From assembly GCF_030055425.1 (NCBI RefSeq), contig NZ_JASFYE010000001.1, positions 116,901 to 180,900 on the forward strand: a stretch of DNA of 64,000 bases, read 5' to 3'. Each line of letters begins with the position of its first letter. Position 1 is the first letter of the stretch. The position numbers were made by a program, and so were the translations under genes. This stretch comes from Methanothermobacter sp. Lineage in GTDB: Archaea; Methanobacteriota; Methanobacteria; Methanobacteriales; Methanothermobacteraceae. The notes below the pieces were generated by a model that had not been told where the DNA came from, did not search any database, and was given only the letters and a program-made list of their open reading frames with translations. Shown here one piece after another: positions 55,042 through 63,944 of the stretch.

Positions 55042-55493
55042 AGCTCCTCCAGGAATCTGTCTATCCTGACCCTCAGTGGGGCCGGGTTGTGGTGTGCCCT
55101 CGCAGCTATTATCTCGGCTTCTGTACCTTCCATAACAGCATCAACCAGTTTCTCAAGGGTTTCCGCGTCCCTTTCAAATACTACCGCCAGTATTTCTGTA
55201 TTAAGTATTCCTGCAAACGTCGCGAGGTACGCGGCGGCGGCATCATTGGGTACAAAACCCACAATGAATTCATAGTCCCCCTCAGAGAGTTCATTGAGGC
55301 AGGAGTCGAGGTCGGTTAGGTCACCAGTGTATACACCCTCTGGGTCTGCAACCTGCACAAGCCTTATTGCAGCAGGATTTGCTGTTATTGTAACACTGAA
55401 CCCCTTCTTCCTGAGTTTATGTGATGTGTAGATTGCCAGGGGAACCTGAACCGGTGACTCCGGGCATCCGAGTATCATCAAAGCCTTCTTCAT
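55038..55493 (-). CDS. DUF1890 family protein
   Basis: This 151-residue Rossmann-like protein begins ALMILGCPESPVQVPLAIYT and has VGFVPNDAAAAYLATFAG in the middle and ARAHHNPAPLRVRIDRF near the end. From memory a crystal structure of the M. thermautotrophicus member exists as a structural-genomics hypothetical. The fold resembles nucleotide- or corrinoid-binding alpha/beta proteins, but ligand and function are unknown. It overlaps DUF1894 by 4 bases, and both families tend to occur together in methanogens. Confidence 0.85.
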   Translation of the reverse strand: MKKALMILGCPESPVQVPLAIYTSHKLRKKGFSVTITANPAAIRLVQVADPEGVYTGDLTDLDSCLNELSEGDYEFIVGFVPNDAAAAYLATFAGILNTEILAVVFERDAETLEKLVDAVMEGTEAEIIAARAHHNPAPLRVRIDRFLEEL

Positions 55494-55516
55494 CTATACA
55501 CTCCCTGAATACTGAA

Positions 55517-56593
55517 TTATTCCTTCACCCCGAATGAAGTGGCGAATATGAGTGAGCTGAGAAATATGAATGTCATGAGCGCTGTTCCGTTTATTGTCCT
55601 GTTTATTATGAAGAGTCCTATGAGTGCCTGGGACATGAAGGCTGCAAGTGCGCCTGTGAGGAGAACCTCCCTTCCAAGGTATGTTTTTGAGCCATTTTCC
55701 CTCATATCCCGGTACATGTAGAGCATCCTGAGGCCCATGATAATGATGCCCACACACCAGATTAAAAGGAAGAACATTGTAATGTAACCAAAGTCATATG
55801 CCCATCCAAATATTCCAGGCACCATGTAATCTATCACATCCTTCTTGTTGACCAGTATGCCATAGAAGACCGGATAGGGAAGGCCAAAGAAGAGTATCAG
55901 CTGGAGTGGCAGTGAAATGTAGCCGTCTGCAAATCCACTTGAGAGTTCACCCCAGTAGGATGACATGGGGTTATGTCCAAGGAGGGTTGTGTTCTTGAGT
56001 ACAAGTTTGAGGCTCGGGAGTGAAAAGGTTTCAAGCCTTTCTATACGGAGGAGGGGGCTTAAAACAGGCATCTGAAGTATTCTTGAGAGTAACTCCAGGC
56101 CCCCGAATCCTGCGACCGCGATGAAAGCGAAGCCAAGAACCCTCTTAACTGTTATGATGGATTTCTGCCTCATTGACTTGGAGATCAGAAAGAAACCTAT
56201 CAGCAGCCCCAGGAGCCACAGGAGAAGGAATGATCTATGCATGAGGCCCCCAAAAACGGTTATTCCTGCCATGAGAATATAAACGAATCCCCTGAGTCCA
56301 CCCACCTCAACCCCTGAGTCCTCCATGATTGCAAGGGCTGCAAGGGATGATATGGTAACAAGAAGTGCTATGGGGCCAAATGGGTGCGTGAATTCACTCT
56401 GCCCAAAGGACATGAAGAGCGCCACAACATCAAGGCCAAATATTATATTGAATCCTATCCCCAGCACAAGACAGAGGAACAGTATCATGCTGAGGGAAAG
56501 GGGTGCCAGGTTCAGCAGGAATATCATGGTCGCATACATGAGGATGCCGACCTCGACTATGAACTGAAGGTGATTCTGTGCTATGAGGGCCAA
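55517..56593 (-). CDS. Polytopic membrane protein of unknown function
   Basis: This 358-residue protein has about nine to ten membrane segments, with one larger outward or inward loop near 190-230 (RIERLETFSLPSLKLVLKN, then LLGHNPMSSYWGELSSGFADGY). The layout resembles O-antigen-polymerase-like or lipid-linked-sugar proteins, but no motif proves this. TTG start has a perfect GGAGG-N6 site. It lies 23 bases upstream of DUF1890 on the same strand and so probably heads the C1-gene operon. A relation to C1 metabolism is unclear. Confidence 0.7.
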   Translation of the reverse strand: MALIAQNHLQFIVEVGILMYATMIFLLNLAPLSLSMILFLCLVLGIGFNIIFGLDVVALFMSFGQSEFTHPFGPIALLVTISSLAALAIMEDSGVEVGGLRGFVYILMAGITVFGGLMHRSFLLLWLLGLLIGFFLISKSMRQKSIITVKRVLGFAFIAVAGFGGLELLSRILQMPVLSPLLRIERLETFSLPSLKLVLKNTTLLGHNPMSSYWGELSSGFADGYISLPLQLILFFGLPYPVFYGILVNKKDVIDYMVPGIFGWAYDFGYITMFFLLIWCVGIIIMGLRMLYMYRDMRENGSKTYLGREVLLTGALAAFMSQALIGLFIINRTINGTALMTFIFLSSLIFATSFGVKE

Positions 56594-56721
56594 TTTAATC
56601 CTCCAGAAATTTATCAGATTATCAGATACATCCTTATATTGGGGGTCATCTTAAAAAGTTTTTCTGGAGCTGGAGCACCTGTTGGGGATAGCAGGGATGC
56701 ATTCCCAGGGGTCCTTTAGCG

Positions 56722-57198
56722 TCAGATGAGTCTTCTGAATACCACCATGTCCTCACCGGGGCCATTGTAATCTGCCACCGCCTTTACAGGACCAGCATCA
56801 ACTGTTTCGCCCTCCTCCACCGCCCTGAACCCATTTTTAAGGTAAAATCTTATCGCCCTCTGGTTCACTGGTTTTGTTATAAGGTATATGACACGGGCAC
56901 CTCTTTGCCTCACAGTTTCTGTGAAGACCTCAAGAAGCCTTGATGCCACACCCCTTCCCCTGATGTGTGGTGAGACACAGAGAAGATGAATGTATGCCTC
57001 ATGAGGGTCGTCCTGGGATATGAATCCCAGGAGAAAGCCGGTGATCCTTCCATCCTCCTCTGCAACAAAGGATGTGCTGCTGAAGAACCTTGTGAATATA
57101 TGGTAGATTGAGTTCCTCTCTGTAACCATGGGGGGACATCTAAATGCCAGTTCCGCTATAGGAGTGAAATCCTCCTCCCTCACATTCCTTAAGATCAA
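56722..57198 (-). CDS. GNAT-family N-acetyltransferase
   Basis: This 158-residue acetyltransferase has LHLLCVSPHIRGRGVASRLLE-type motif A (V-x-x-x-x-RGRGVASRLL) and NQRAIRFYLKNGFRAVEEG motif B, both classical GNAT features. It resembles RimI-like enzymes but the substrate is unknown. TTG 57198 has GGTGGT 4 bases upstream and gives the natural start ILRNVREEDF; GTG 57207 is the other option. It is not clearly linked to its neighbours. Confidence 0.87.
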   Translation of the reverse strand: MILRNVREEDFTPIAELAFRCPPMVTERNSIYHIFTRFFSSTSFVAEEDGRITGFLLGFISQDDPHEAYIHLLCVSPHIRGRGVASRLLEVFTETVRQRGARVIYLITKPVNQRAIRFYLKNGFRAVEEGETVDAGPVKAVADYNGPGEDMVVFRRLI

Positions 57199-57281
57199 GC
57201 AAACCACCAGAGATATTGATGAACTGGAGAACTGTTAAGGGGTTAAGTTTAAATATGAAAAGACTTAATGTATACTGTGTT

Positions 57282-57357
<76 letters not shown>

Positions 57358-57362
57358 CAATA

Positions 57363-58400
57363 CTACTTTTTGTGTCCTGAATCAGCTGCCCCATAGACAC
57401 TGTCAATTATTATCTTGAAAAGGTCGTCTGTTTTGATTTCCTTAGGACCCTTTCGTGAAACAAGAAGCCTCAGTGCCACGTTGACTATTTCATCAACATC
57501 TGTTGACCTGTACATCAGCCCGTTCTCAATGTAGAACCTGTCAACCGAAAGCGGCTTTCCAGGGTAACATGATATGACAGGTGTGCCCAGTAGGGCCGCC
57601 TCCCTGTTCATGGTACCCCCAGCCCCGATTACAAGGTCGCACCTCTTCATGAGGCTGAATGTATCAACCGGCGGCTTGATTATGGTAACATTATCATATC
57701 CCCTGAAGATCTCTTCCTGTTCCCTGAACCGTGGGATGATGAGGATGTTGGCGTAATCCTTTAGAACCTCCACTATCGGTGTGAGTACAGATTCATGGCA
57801 GTCAGCATCCAGGTAGGAGGCCAGCGATGGTTCTGGCCTCATGAGTATGGTCTTCTCCCTTTCAAGTTTCAGGTTCAGGTCCTCGAAGATGTTCTCATTG
57901 TACTCAAAGTTCTGGAAGTGGATTATCTCAGATGACCCCCTGTACCTTGTTATCCTGTTGGGGTCAGCCCCTGTCTTCATTATATCCCAGAGGTCAATGA
58001 CCTCAGGCATGATTATATGATCACAGAGTGGGAGTGTAAGCTTGTTGGCTGCAAGGGCATGTTCATTGTCCAGCACATAGACACTGGGGATTCCAAGACC
58101 AAATGTGACCCTTGGAAGCTCTATTGAATGTTTTGAAAGGCCAACATCAGGTTTCTCTTCGGCTATAAATTTTGAGAGCTTGTAGGCTCTCTTGGTACTC
58201 TCAAGGAGCTTTTCAGCGAGTGTCACACCGTGTTTACCTATCGAGGTGAATTCAAAGCCAAAGAGGTTCATGAGCCTGTGTATATCCCCGAACTTCCTTG
58301 CTGTTATGATCACATCCTCCCCCTCATCCTGGAGGTGGGTGATGATGTCCCTGAAAAACCTCACATGAGGCGAATTTGTAATATCAATCCATACCTTCAA
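57363..58400 (-). CDS. DUF354 glycosyltransferase-like protein
   Basis: This protein of about 345 residues is from the DUF354 family, which has a GT-B-like fold related to UDP-GlcNAc 2-epimerase and MurG-type transferases. Features are KVWIDITNSPHVRFF at the start, GAGGTMNREAALLGTPVIS near 275 (the nucleotide-sugar-binding GGTxxxEAxxxGTP pattern) and PRFREQEEIF. The substrate is unknown. TTG 58400 follows GGTGGTCCCC; ATG 58412 is upstream. It lies 18 bases downstream of hypB on the same strand and may be co-transcribed. Its 3' end abuts tRNA-Ala convergently (6 bases). Confidence 0.8.
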   Translation of the reverse strand: MKVWIDITNSPHVRFFRDIITHLQDEGEDVIITARKFGDIHRLMNLFGFEFTSIGKHGVTLAEKLLESTKRAYKLSKFIAEEKPDVGLSKHSIELPRVTFGLGIPSVYVLDNEHALAANKLTLPLCDHIIMPEVIDLWDIMKTGADPNRITRYRGSSEIIHFQNFEYNENIFEDLNLKLEREKTILMRPEPSLASYLDADCHESVLTPIVEVLKDYANILIIPRFREQEEIFRGYDNVTIIKPPVDTFSLMKRCDLVIGAGGTMNREAALLGTPVISCYPGKPLSVDRFYIENGLMYRSTDVDEIVNVALRLLVSRKGPKEIKTDDLFKIIIDSVYGAADSGHKK

Positions 58401-58418
58401 GGGGACCACCATAAAATT

Positions 58419-59072
58419 TTAATCAACCATGGCATCCTCAATGGCATCAATTATCTCCTGGACGCCTTCACCGGTTTTGAGACTGGTTTTAAGAACCCTT
58501 ACATCAGGGTTGATATGTTTAACATCCTCAACCATCTTATCAAGATCTGCACCAACGGCATCTGCAAGGTCGGCCTTGTTTATAACCACGAGGTCGGCCT
58601 CCCTGAATATGAGGGGGTGCTTCTCCACCGTATCATCGCCCTCTGTGGAGCTCACAACGACGACCCTCATATGTGATCCAAGGTCAAAGTCCACTGGACA
58701 TATGAGGTTACCAACGTTTTCAATGAAAAGGATGTCCACATCCTCAAGTGGAAGATCCTCAAGTGCGTGTTCAACTAGATGAGCGTCAAGGTGGCATTCC
58801 TTACCGGTATTCAGCCCGACAACCGGCACACCATACCTTTCGAACCTCCCTGCGTCAAATTTACTTATAACATCCCCTGCAATGACCGCAACCTTCCTGT
58901 CCATGTTCTCAATGAGCCTCTCTATTAGTGTGGTCTTTCCTGACCCTATTGCACCCAAAAAGTCAACTGCAAAGACGTTGGACCTGTCAAGGCGCCTCTG
59001 GTTTTTCTTGGCAAGTTTTCTGTTTGCAAGGAGAATATCATTCTGAATTTCAACCTCTGCTATCTTATGCAT
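58419..59072 (-). CDS. hypB: Hydrogenase nickel-incorporation GTPase HypB
   Basis: This 217-residue SIMIBI-class GTPase delivers nickel to [NiFe]-hydrogenases with HypA. It has the P-loop GAIGSGKTT, the nickel/zinc C-H pair in KECHLDAH at the dimer interface, DILFIENVGNLICP (switch region) and NKADLAD (G4). It lacks the N-terminal poly-His stretch of some HypB proteins. ATG follows GAGGAGGAATTCC. It lies 12 bases after hypA. Confidence 0.97.
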   Translation of the reverse strand: MHKIAEVEIQNDILLANRKLAKKNQRRLDRSNVFAVDFLGAIGSGKTTLIERLIENMDRKVAVIAGDVISKFDAGRFERYGVPVVGLNTGKECHLDAHLVEHALEDLPLEDVDILFIENVGNLICPVDFDLGSHMRVVVVSSTEGDDTVEKHPLIFREADLVVINKADLADAVGADLDKMVEDVKHINPDVRVLKTSLKTGEGVQEIIDAIEDAMVD

Positions 59073-59084
59073 GGAATTCCTCCT

Positions 59085-59453
59085 CTATTCCCTCTTCTCA
59101 ATTTTTATGTTCCTGACGTTGCATTCCCTGCCAGTCTTCACCTGGAATTCATTTCCCCCGCATTCAGGGCAGCTTATGACTGGGGCGAAGTGATCAAGCT
59201 CATCAGCCTCAACCACGCCCTCATATCCACATTTGCATTCTATTTCAACCGGGACAACCTCAAGGTTAAAATCTGCCCCCTCAAGTATTGTGCCCTCGCT
59301 GAGGACCTCCAGCATGAATCTGATCTGTTCAGGGTTAAGTAGAGTGAGCTGGCCGATCTCAACTGTGACCTCCAGGACCTCCACTGCATCGTTCTTCTCT
59401 GCAGCATCGATGACTGTCCTTACAATTGCATCGGCCATGGATAGTTCATGCAA
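59085..59453 (-). CDS. hypA: Hydrogenase nickel chaperone HypA
   Basis: This 122-residue nickel chaperone should begin Met-His-Glu because His2 binds nickel. The called frame is open from 59462 (GTG AAA TGG), but TTG at 59453 followed by CAT GAA gives exactly that N-terminus, with GAGAGGTGAAATGG as its ribosome-binding site. The zinc domain has CKCG (one residue between Cys instead of two) and CPECG. It precedes hypB by 12 bases. Confidence 0.95.
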   Translation of the reverse strand: MHELSMADAIVRTVIDAAEKNDAVEVLEVTVEIGQLTLLNPEQIRFMLEVLSEGTILEGADFNLEVVPVEIECKCGYEGVVEADELDHFAPVISCPECGGNEFQVKTGRECNVRNIKIEKRE

Positions 59454-59544
59454 CCATTTCACCTCTCTGGTCTGACAAAATTTTATAATTAGAATTAATA
59501 GAGTTATCTATATAAAAATTGTTAATCATGTATGGTGATTTTTC

Positions 59545-60399
59545 ATGATAATAGGTTGTTCAGCATCACAGAAACTGGCTGCAATCGTTGCAGATTTGCT
59601 TGATGATAGGCTGTGCCCGGTTGAAACCCGTAAATTCCCTGATGGGGAGCGTTACATCCGTGTTAAGGGCGGGGTTGATGGTGAGGTCACCGTTGTCCAG
59701 TCGACAGGTTACCCGCAGGATGAGAACCTCATGGAACTCCTCTTCATGATGGAGAACCTTAAGGATCTTGGGGCGGATTATGTGCGGGCTGTGATACCCT
59801 ATTTCGGTTACGGGAGGCAGGAGCGGCGCTTCAAGAGTGGAGAGGCTGTTTCAGCCAGGATAGTTGCCCGCCTCCTTGAGGCCGCTGGTGCAGATGAGAT
59901 CATAACCGTGAACCTCCATGAGAACTGCCTCAGCGAATTCTTCACCGTACCTGTAACTGAACTCTCTGCCATGCCCCTCATAGCCAGGCACATCTCATTC
60001 CTGGATGACCCTGTGATCATCGCACCCGATAAGGGTGCCATGGGCCATGCCAGGGAGGTCAGCAGCATACTTGGATGTGAATGCGATTACATGGAGAAGG
60101 TGAGGCTTTCCCCTGAAACCGTTGAGACCAGGGTGCGGGACCTGGATGTTGAGGGGATGGACGCGGTGGTGGTGGATGACATCATAAGTACCGGGGGTAC
60201 GATTGTAAACGCCGCTGGAATTTTAAGAAACTGCGGGGCCTCAAGTATAACCGTGTGCTGCGTCCACCCTGTCCTGGTGGAGGACGCCCTGCTCAGGATA
60301 TTCTCTGCAGGTGTTGAGAGGGTGATTGCAACGGACACCCTGAAATCAGAGGTGAGTGAGATCTCGGTGGCCCCTCTGATTGCAGAGGCAATAAAATAA
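59545..60399 (+). CDS. prs: Ribose-phosphate pyrophosphokinase
   Basis: This 284-residue PRPP synthase has the ribose-5-phosphate and ATP loops (SSTGYPQDENLMELL with QSTGYPQDEN; YFGYGRQERRFKSGEAVSAR), the VNLHE motif and the PRPP loop VVVDDIISTGGTI. It feeds nucleotide, histidine and methanopterin synthesis. It is shorter than bacterial class I enzymes, as usual for archaea. ATG follows GGTGATTTTTC. It is divergent from hypA with a 91-base AT-rich promoter gap. Confidence 0.96.
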   Translation: MIIGCSASQKLAAIVADLLDDRLCPVETRKFPDGERYIRVKGGVDGEVTVVQSTGYPQDENLMELLFMMENLKDLGADYVRAVIPYFGYGRQERRFKSGEAVSARIVARLLEAAGADEIITVNLHENCLSEFFTVPVTELSAMPLIARHISFLDDPVIIAPDKGAMGHAREVSSILGCECDYMEKVRLSPETVETRVRDLDVEGMDAVVVDDIISTGGTIVNAAGILRNCGASSITVCCVHPVLVEDALLRIFSAGVERVIATDTLKSEVSEISVAPLIAEAIK

Positions 60400-60509
60400 A
60401 TTTTTTATTTTGACACTAACGTGGACCCTCTATAAGAGTAAAAAACAATCAGCTACTTCGAAATCCCTTCAAAATTCAAAAAATGGAAAATAAGCCCAGC
60501 CCTGAAAAA

Positions 60510-62444
60510 TCAGTGCATGGCTGGCTTCTTCATGATTGATGGTACTATATCACTTATTTTCTGCATCCTCTCAAGGAGGCTCTCCTTGCCCTTACCAATG
60601 AGGGCGTGTTCCAGGACGTCACCGAGGGTCTCAACGGGTATTATCTCAACCTTATCCTCATACCTCTTCTCAATCATGACGTCCCCCATGTTGGAGGCAG
60701 GTATGAGTACCTTCTTTATCCCTGCCTCTGCAGCCGCCTCTATCTTCCCTGTAACTCCACCCACCGGGAGCACATCTCCACGTATGCTCAGTGAGCCTGT
60801 TAGGGCGACTGACTGGTCCACGGGTATCTCCTCGAGGGCCGATATGACGGCTGTTGCCACTGAGACGCTTGCACTGTCACCCTCCACACCATCGTATGCC
60901 TGGAGGAACTGGATGTGTATGTCATAGTTTGATATGTCTGTACCCGTGTATTTCTTGATGAGGGCGCTTACGTTCTGAACCGCTTCACGGGCAATCTCAC
61001 CCAGTTTACCTGTGGCGATTATCCTCCCCTCCTCCTTGCTCTGGGCGGGGGCCGCCTCTGCAGCTATCGGGAGGATGATGCCGCTCCTGTCACCGATTAT
61101 TGCAAGTCCATTGACGCGTCCAACCTCGCCACCCTCTGATTTGAATACACTGTACTTCTTCTTCTGTACAATGTATCGGTCCGCGATCTGCTGTTCGAGG
61201 GTCCTTGAAAGTTTCTTTGCCTCCATCACATCCCTGGTCTCAACCAGTTCCGCGCCACGGCTCTTGGCAATGTCCCCTGCAGCCCTCACAAGACCTCCAA
61301 GTTCACGGAGTTTGAGTGTGAGTGAATCCTTCTTACCGGCCCTCCTCTGGGCCTCCCTTATTATCTCCTCTATGGCCTCCCTGCTGAAGTGGGGGATCCT
61401 TCCATCCTTTTCAACTTCCTGTGCAACGAACTGGACAAGTTTGTCCCTGTTTTCAGGTGTATCAGGCATTGTGTCCTTCATAAAAACCTCATAACCGTAT
61501 CCCCTAATCCTTGAACGGAGGGCCGGGTGCATGCCCTCAAGCACCTGAAGGTTACCTGATGCCACGAGAACAAAGTCACAGGGGACGGCCTGTGAGCGCA
61601 CCATTGCACCGCTGCTTGTCTCGCTCTGACCCGTGATGGAGTACTTCTTCTCCTGCATGGCTGTGAGGAGTTCCTGCTGGGTCTTCATCTTCATTGTCCC
61701 TATCTCGTCTATGTAGAGGACCCCCTTGTTGGCCCTGTGTATCATCCCGGCCTCGACCCTCTCATGTGCCGGTGTGCCAAGGCCCCCTGACTGGTAGGGG
61801 TCGTGCCTCACATCCCCCAGAAGCGCACCTGCATGGGCACCTGTTGCATCCACGAATGGGGCAACCTGCCTTCCCTCGTTGTTGACCAGGAGCTTGGGCA
61901 CCATGACGGTGGTCCTTGGCCTGAACTGCTGGAGGGCCAGGAAGACTATACCCGCTGCTATTATAGCTGCAAGGAACTGGTTAACCATGAACCCGAGGAC
62001 AAGGATGAATGATATTATGAGCATCATAAAGAGGTTCTTCTTCTCATCCTGTGCCCTTGCCCTGTTCTTGTGGTTCATGACGATTTTTCTACCCTCCCCT
62101 GCCGGTACAGTGCCTATGAGGGGGTTGTTCGGGTCGTCTATGTTGGGGTAGACCAGTATATCCTGGAGTTTCTCCCGGGGCAGGAGTTCCGCCATTGCCT
62201 TTGCCAGCATTGATTTGCCGACCCCGGGTTCACCTATCAATAATACATTACGCCTCTGCTCTGCAGCCTTTTTTATGGTCTCAACTGCCTCTTCCTGACC
62301 TATGATCTGATCTATGAGTCTTTCAGGGACATCTATATCCTTTGAGGTTTCATATGAAAGGCTCCTCCCTGATTCCTTCTTATCGTCAGTACCTTCATAT
62401 GAAACAGATTCTTCAGTTCTGAAGTTTTTAATGGTGGTTTTCAT
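60510..62444 (-). CDS. Membrane-bound archaeal Lon protease (LonB)
   Basis: This 644-residue ATP-dependent protease has Walker A GEPGVGKSM (about 74-82), a two-helix membrane insert (about 135-175, MLIISFILVLGFMV and AIIAAGIVFLAL) typical of LonB, Walker B (VLYIDEIGTM), and the Ser-Lys dyad (GDSASVSVA and GVTGKIEAA). It degrades unfolded and membrane proteins. The ATG has GGAGG 13 bases upstream, a long spacing. The 139-base gap to the PAS gene is AT-rich with a promoter-like ATATATTAAAATAAA. Confidence 0.96.
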   Translation of the reverse strand: MKTTIKNFRTEESVSYEGTDDKKESGRSLSYETSKDIDVPERLIDQIIGQEEAVETIKKAAEQRRNVLLIGEPGVGKSMLAKAMAELLPREKLQDILVYPNIDDPNNPLIGTVPAGEGRKIVMNHKNRARAQDEKKNLFMMLIISFILVLGFMVNQFLAAIIAAGIVFLALQQFRPRTTVMVPKLLVNNEGRQVAPFVDATGAHAGALLGDVRHDPYQSGGLGTPAHERVEAGMIHRANKGVLYIDEIGTMKMKTQQELLTAMQEKKYSITGQSETSSGAMVRSQAVPCDFVLVASGNLQVLEGMHPALRSRIRGYGYEVFMKDTMPDTPENRDKLVQFVAQEVEKDGRIPHFSREAIEEIIREAQRRAGKKDSLTLKLRELGGLVRAAGDIAKSRGAELVETRDVMEAKKLSRTLEQQIADRYIVQKKKYSVFKSEGGEVGRVNGLAIIGDRSGIILPIAAEAAPAQSKEEGRIIATGKLGEIAREAVQNVSALIKKYTGTDISNYDIHIQFLQAYDGVEGDSASVSVATAVISALEEIPVDQSVALTGSLSIRGDVLPVGGVTGKIEAAAEAGIKKVLIPASNMGDVMIEKRYEDKVEIIPVETLGDVLEHALIGKGKESLLERMQKISDIVPSIMKKPAMH

Positions 62445-62583
62445 TTCTATTCAAATGCCTCCATTAAGTGAAGTGGTTAAAATAAAATCACAGTTTATGG
62501 TTATTCCTTCTGCCTAAAATATTTTACTTACAAATTTTTATTTTAATATATGGTGATGTCACTTATAAAGGTATCTCCATGGG

Positions 62584-63825
62584 TCAGCGGTTTATCTCGG
62601 AGATGAGGGCAAGTGCATTCTGAATAAATTTCTCAACGATTTTACGGTACTTCTCCTCACTTGCCCTGAGGGCCTCCTGTGTCCTCTTCATCTCAGTTAT
62701 GTCCCTTGCAATGGTGGATACACCTATAATCTCACCATTAACGTCCCTGAGTGGTGAGAGTGAAATAGAAAGCCATATCTCCTCCCCATCCTTCCTGAAC
62801 CTTCTGGCCTCAAAGTTTGAAACAAGTTTACCGGCTCCCACCTCAGATATAAGGCCCTTGAGCCTTTCAAATTCCTCCTCATCCATGAGGATCGAGACGT
62901 TCTGTCCCCTGATCTCGTCTGCACTGTAACCGTATATCCTCTCAGCACCCCTGTTCCAGTCAATTATGGTCCCATCAAGGTCATAGCTTACGATGGCATC
63001 CCCCGAGGACTCCACGATGGAAGCCAGCCTTTCGAGTTCACGCTGAAACTTCAACCTCTCTGTCACATCCCTGAAGATTGCCCGGCTGTATTCAACCTCA
63101 CCATCCCTCATGCGGACGTTGACGTTTCCCTCCACAAAGATCTTCTCACCATCCTTTGTTATGAATGCGGTTTGAACAAGGGGAATGCTCTCCCCGCTCA
63201 TTACACGCCTGAAGATCTCATGACACTCATCCAGCTTGTCAGGGTGTATCACATCAAATATTGTGAGATTTTCAATGTCGTCCTCGGTGTAACCCAGGGT
63301 CTCCATCCAGGCCCTGTTAACATATACGAATCTTCCCTCGGGGTCAACCGCCTGTATCATGTCATTGGCGTTCTCAAAGAGGTCCCTGAACTGCTCCTCC
63401 CTTCTATGGACCTCATCCTCCATTCTCCTCCTCTCTGAGATATCCCTGATTATTGAGGTCAGAAAAAGGCCCCCTGCAGTCCGTGCAGGGTTCAGGCTCA
63501 TTTCAACAGGAAACTCGGTCCCATCTGATCGGAGGGATGTGGTTTCAAAAACCTTTCCTGCGAGTTCGTGCTCTCCCTCCATCCGGTATTCCCTCATCTT
63601 GGCGTTGAGGTCATCCCTGAGGGATTCCGGGACAAGTAAATCGACCCTTTTACCCTCAAGAGATGTGTATCCAAACATCCTATCTGCCGCAGGGTTTGAG
63701 AATACGATAATGCCCTCAGAGTTAACTGTGATCACCCCATCGGGGCTGTTATGTATAACTGTCTCAAATACTGATTTAAGGTCCTCATCAGACAGTAAAG
63801 GGCTTTCAGGAGAAACACCGGACAT
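62584..63825 (-). CDS. PAS-domain sensor protein without a kinase domain
   Basis: This 413-residue protein contains three PAS/PAC units: about 15-135 (ISDGVITVNSEGIIVFSNPAA-like start), 140-260 (FENANDMIQAVDPEGRFVYVN) and 270-385 (SSGDAIVSYDLDGTIIDWNRGAERIYGY). It then ends with a short SEEKYRKIV helix. No histidine kinase, GGDEF or methyl-accepting part follows. The last helix looks like the linker that normally leads into one. There is no membrane segment. It may sense redox or ligand and act through a partner. Confidence 0.85.
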   Translation of the reverse strand: MSGVSPESPLLSDEDLKSVFETVIHNSPDGVITVNSEGIIVFSNPAADRMFGYTSLEGKRVDLLVPESLRDDLNAKMREYRMEGEHELAGKVFETTSLRSDGTEFPVEMSLNPARTAGGLFLTSIIRDISERRRMEDEVHRREEQFRDLFENANDMIQAVDPEGRFVYVNRAWMETLGYTEDDIENLTIFDVIHPDKLDECHEIFRRVMSGESIPLVQTAFITKDGEKIFVEGNVNVRMRDGEVEYSRAIFRDVTERLKFQRELERLASIVESSGDAIVSYDLDGTIIDWNRGAERIYGYSADEIRGQNVSILMDEEEFERLKGLISEVGAGKLVSNFEARRFRKDGEEIWLSISLSPLRDVNGEIIGVSTIARDITEMKRTQEALRASEEKYRKIVEKFIQNALALISEINR

Positions 63826-63944
63826 CCAACCATCTCCACATAATAAATCAAATATACTCAGATAATATTTATGCCGGCAAGGTATTTAAGATTTTAGTGA
63901 TCAATAGGATCTTAGGATCAGAGCAGCCCAGAAGTGGTGAAGAA

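Noticed and set aside
59526-59550. An inverted repeat ATCATG-N13-CATGAT at the prs start as an operator.
   Set aside because: It includes the ribosome-binding site and start codon, and the half-sites are short. Chance is likely.
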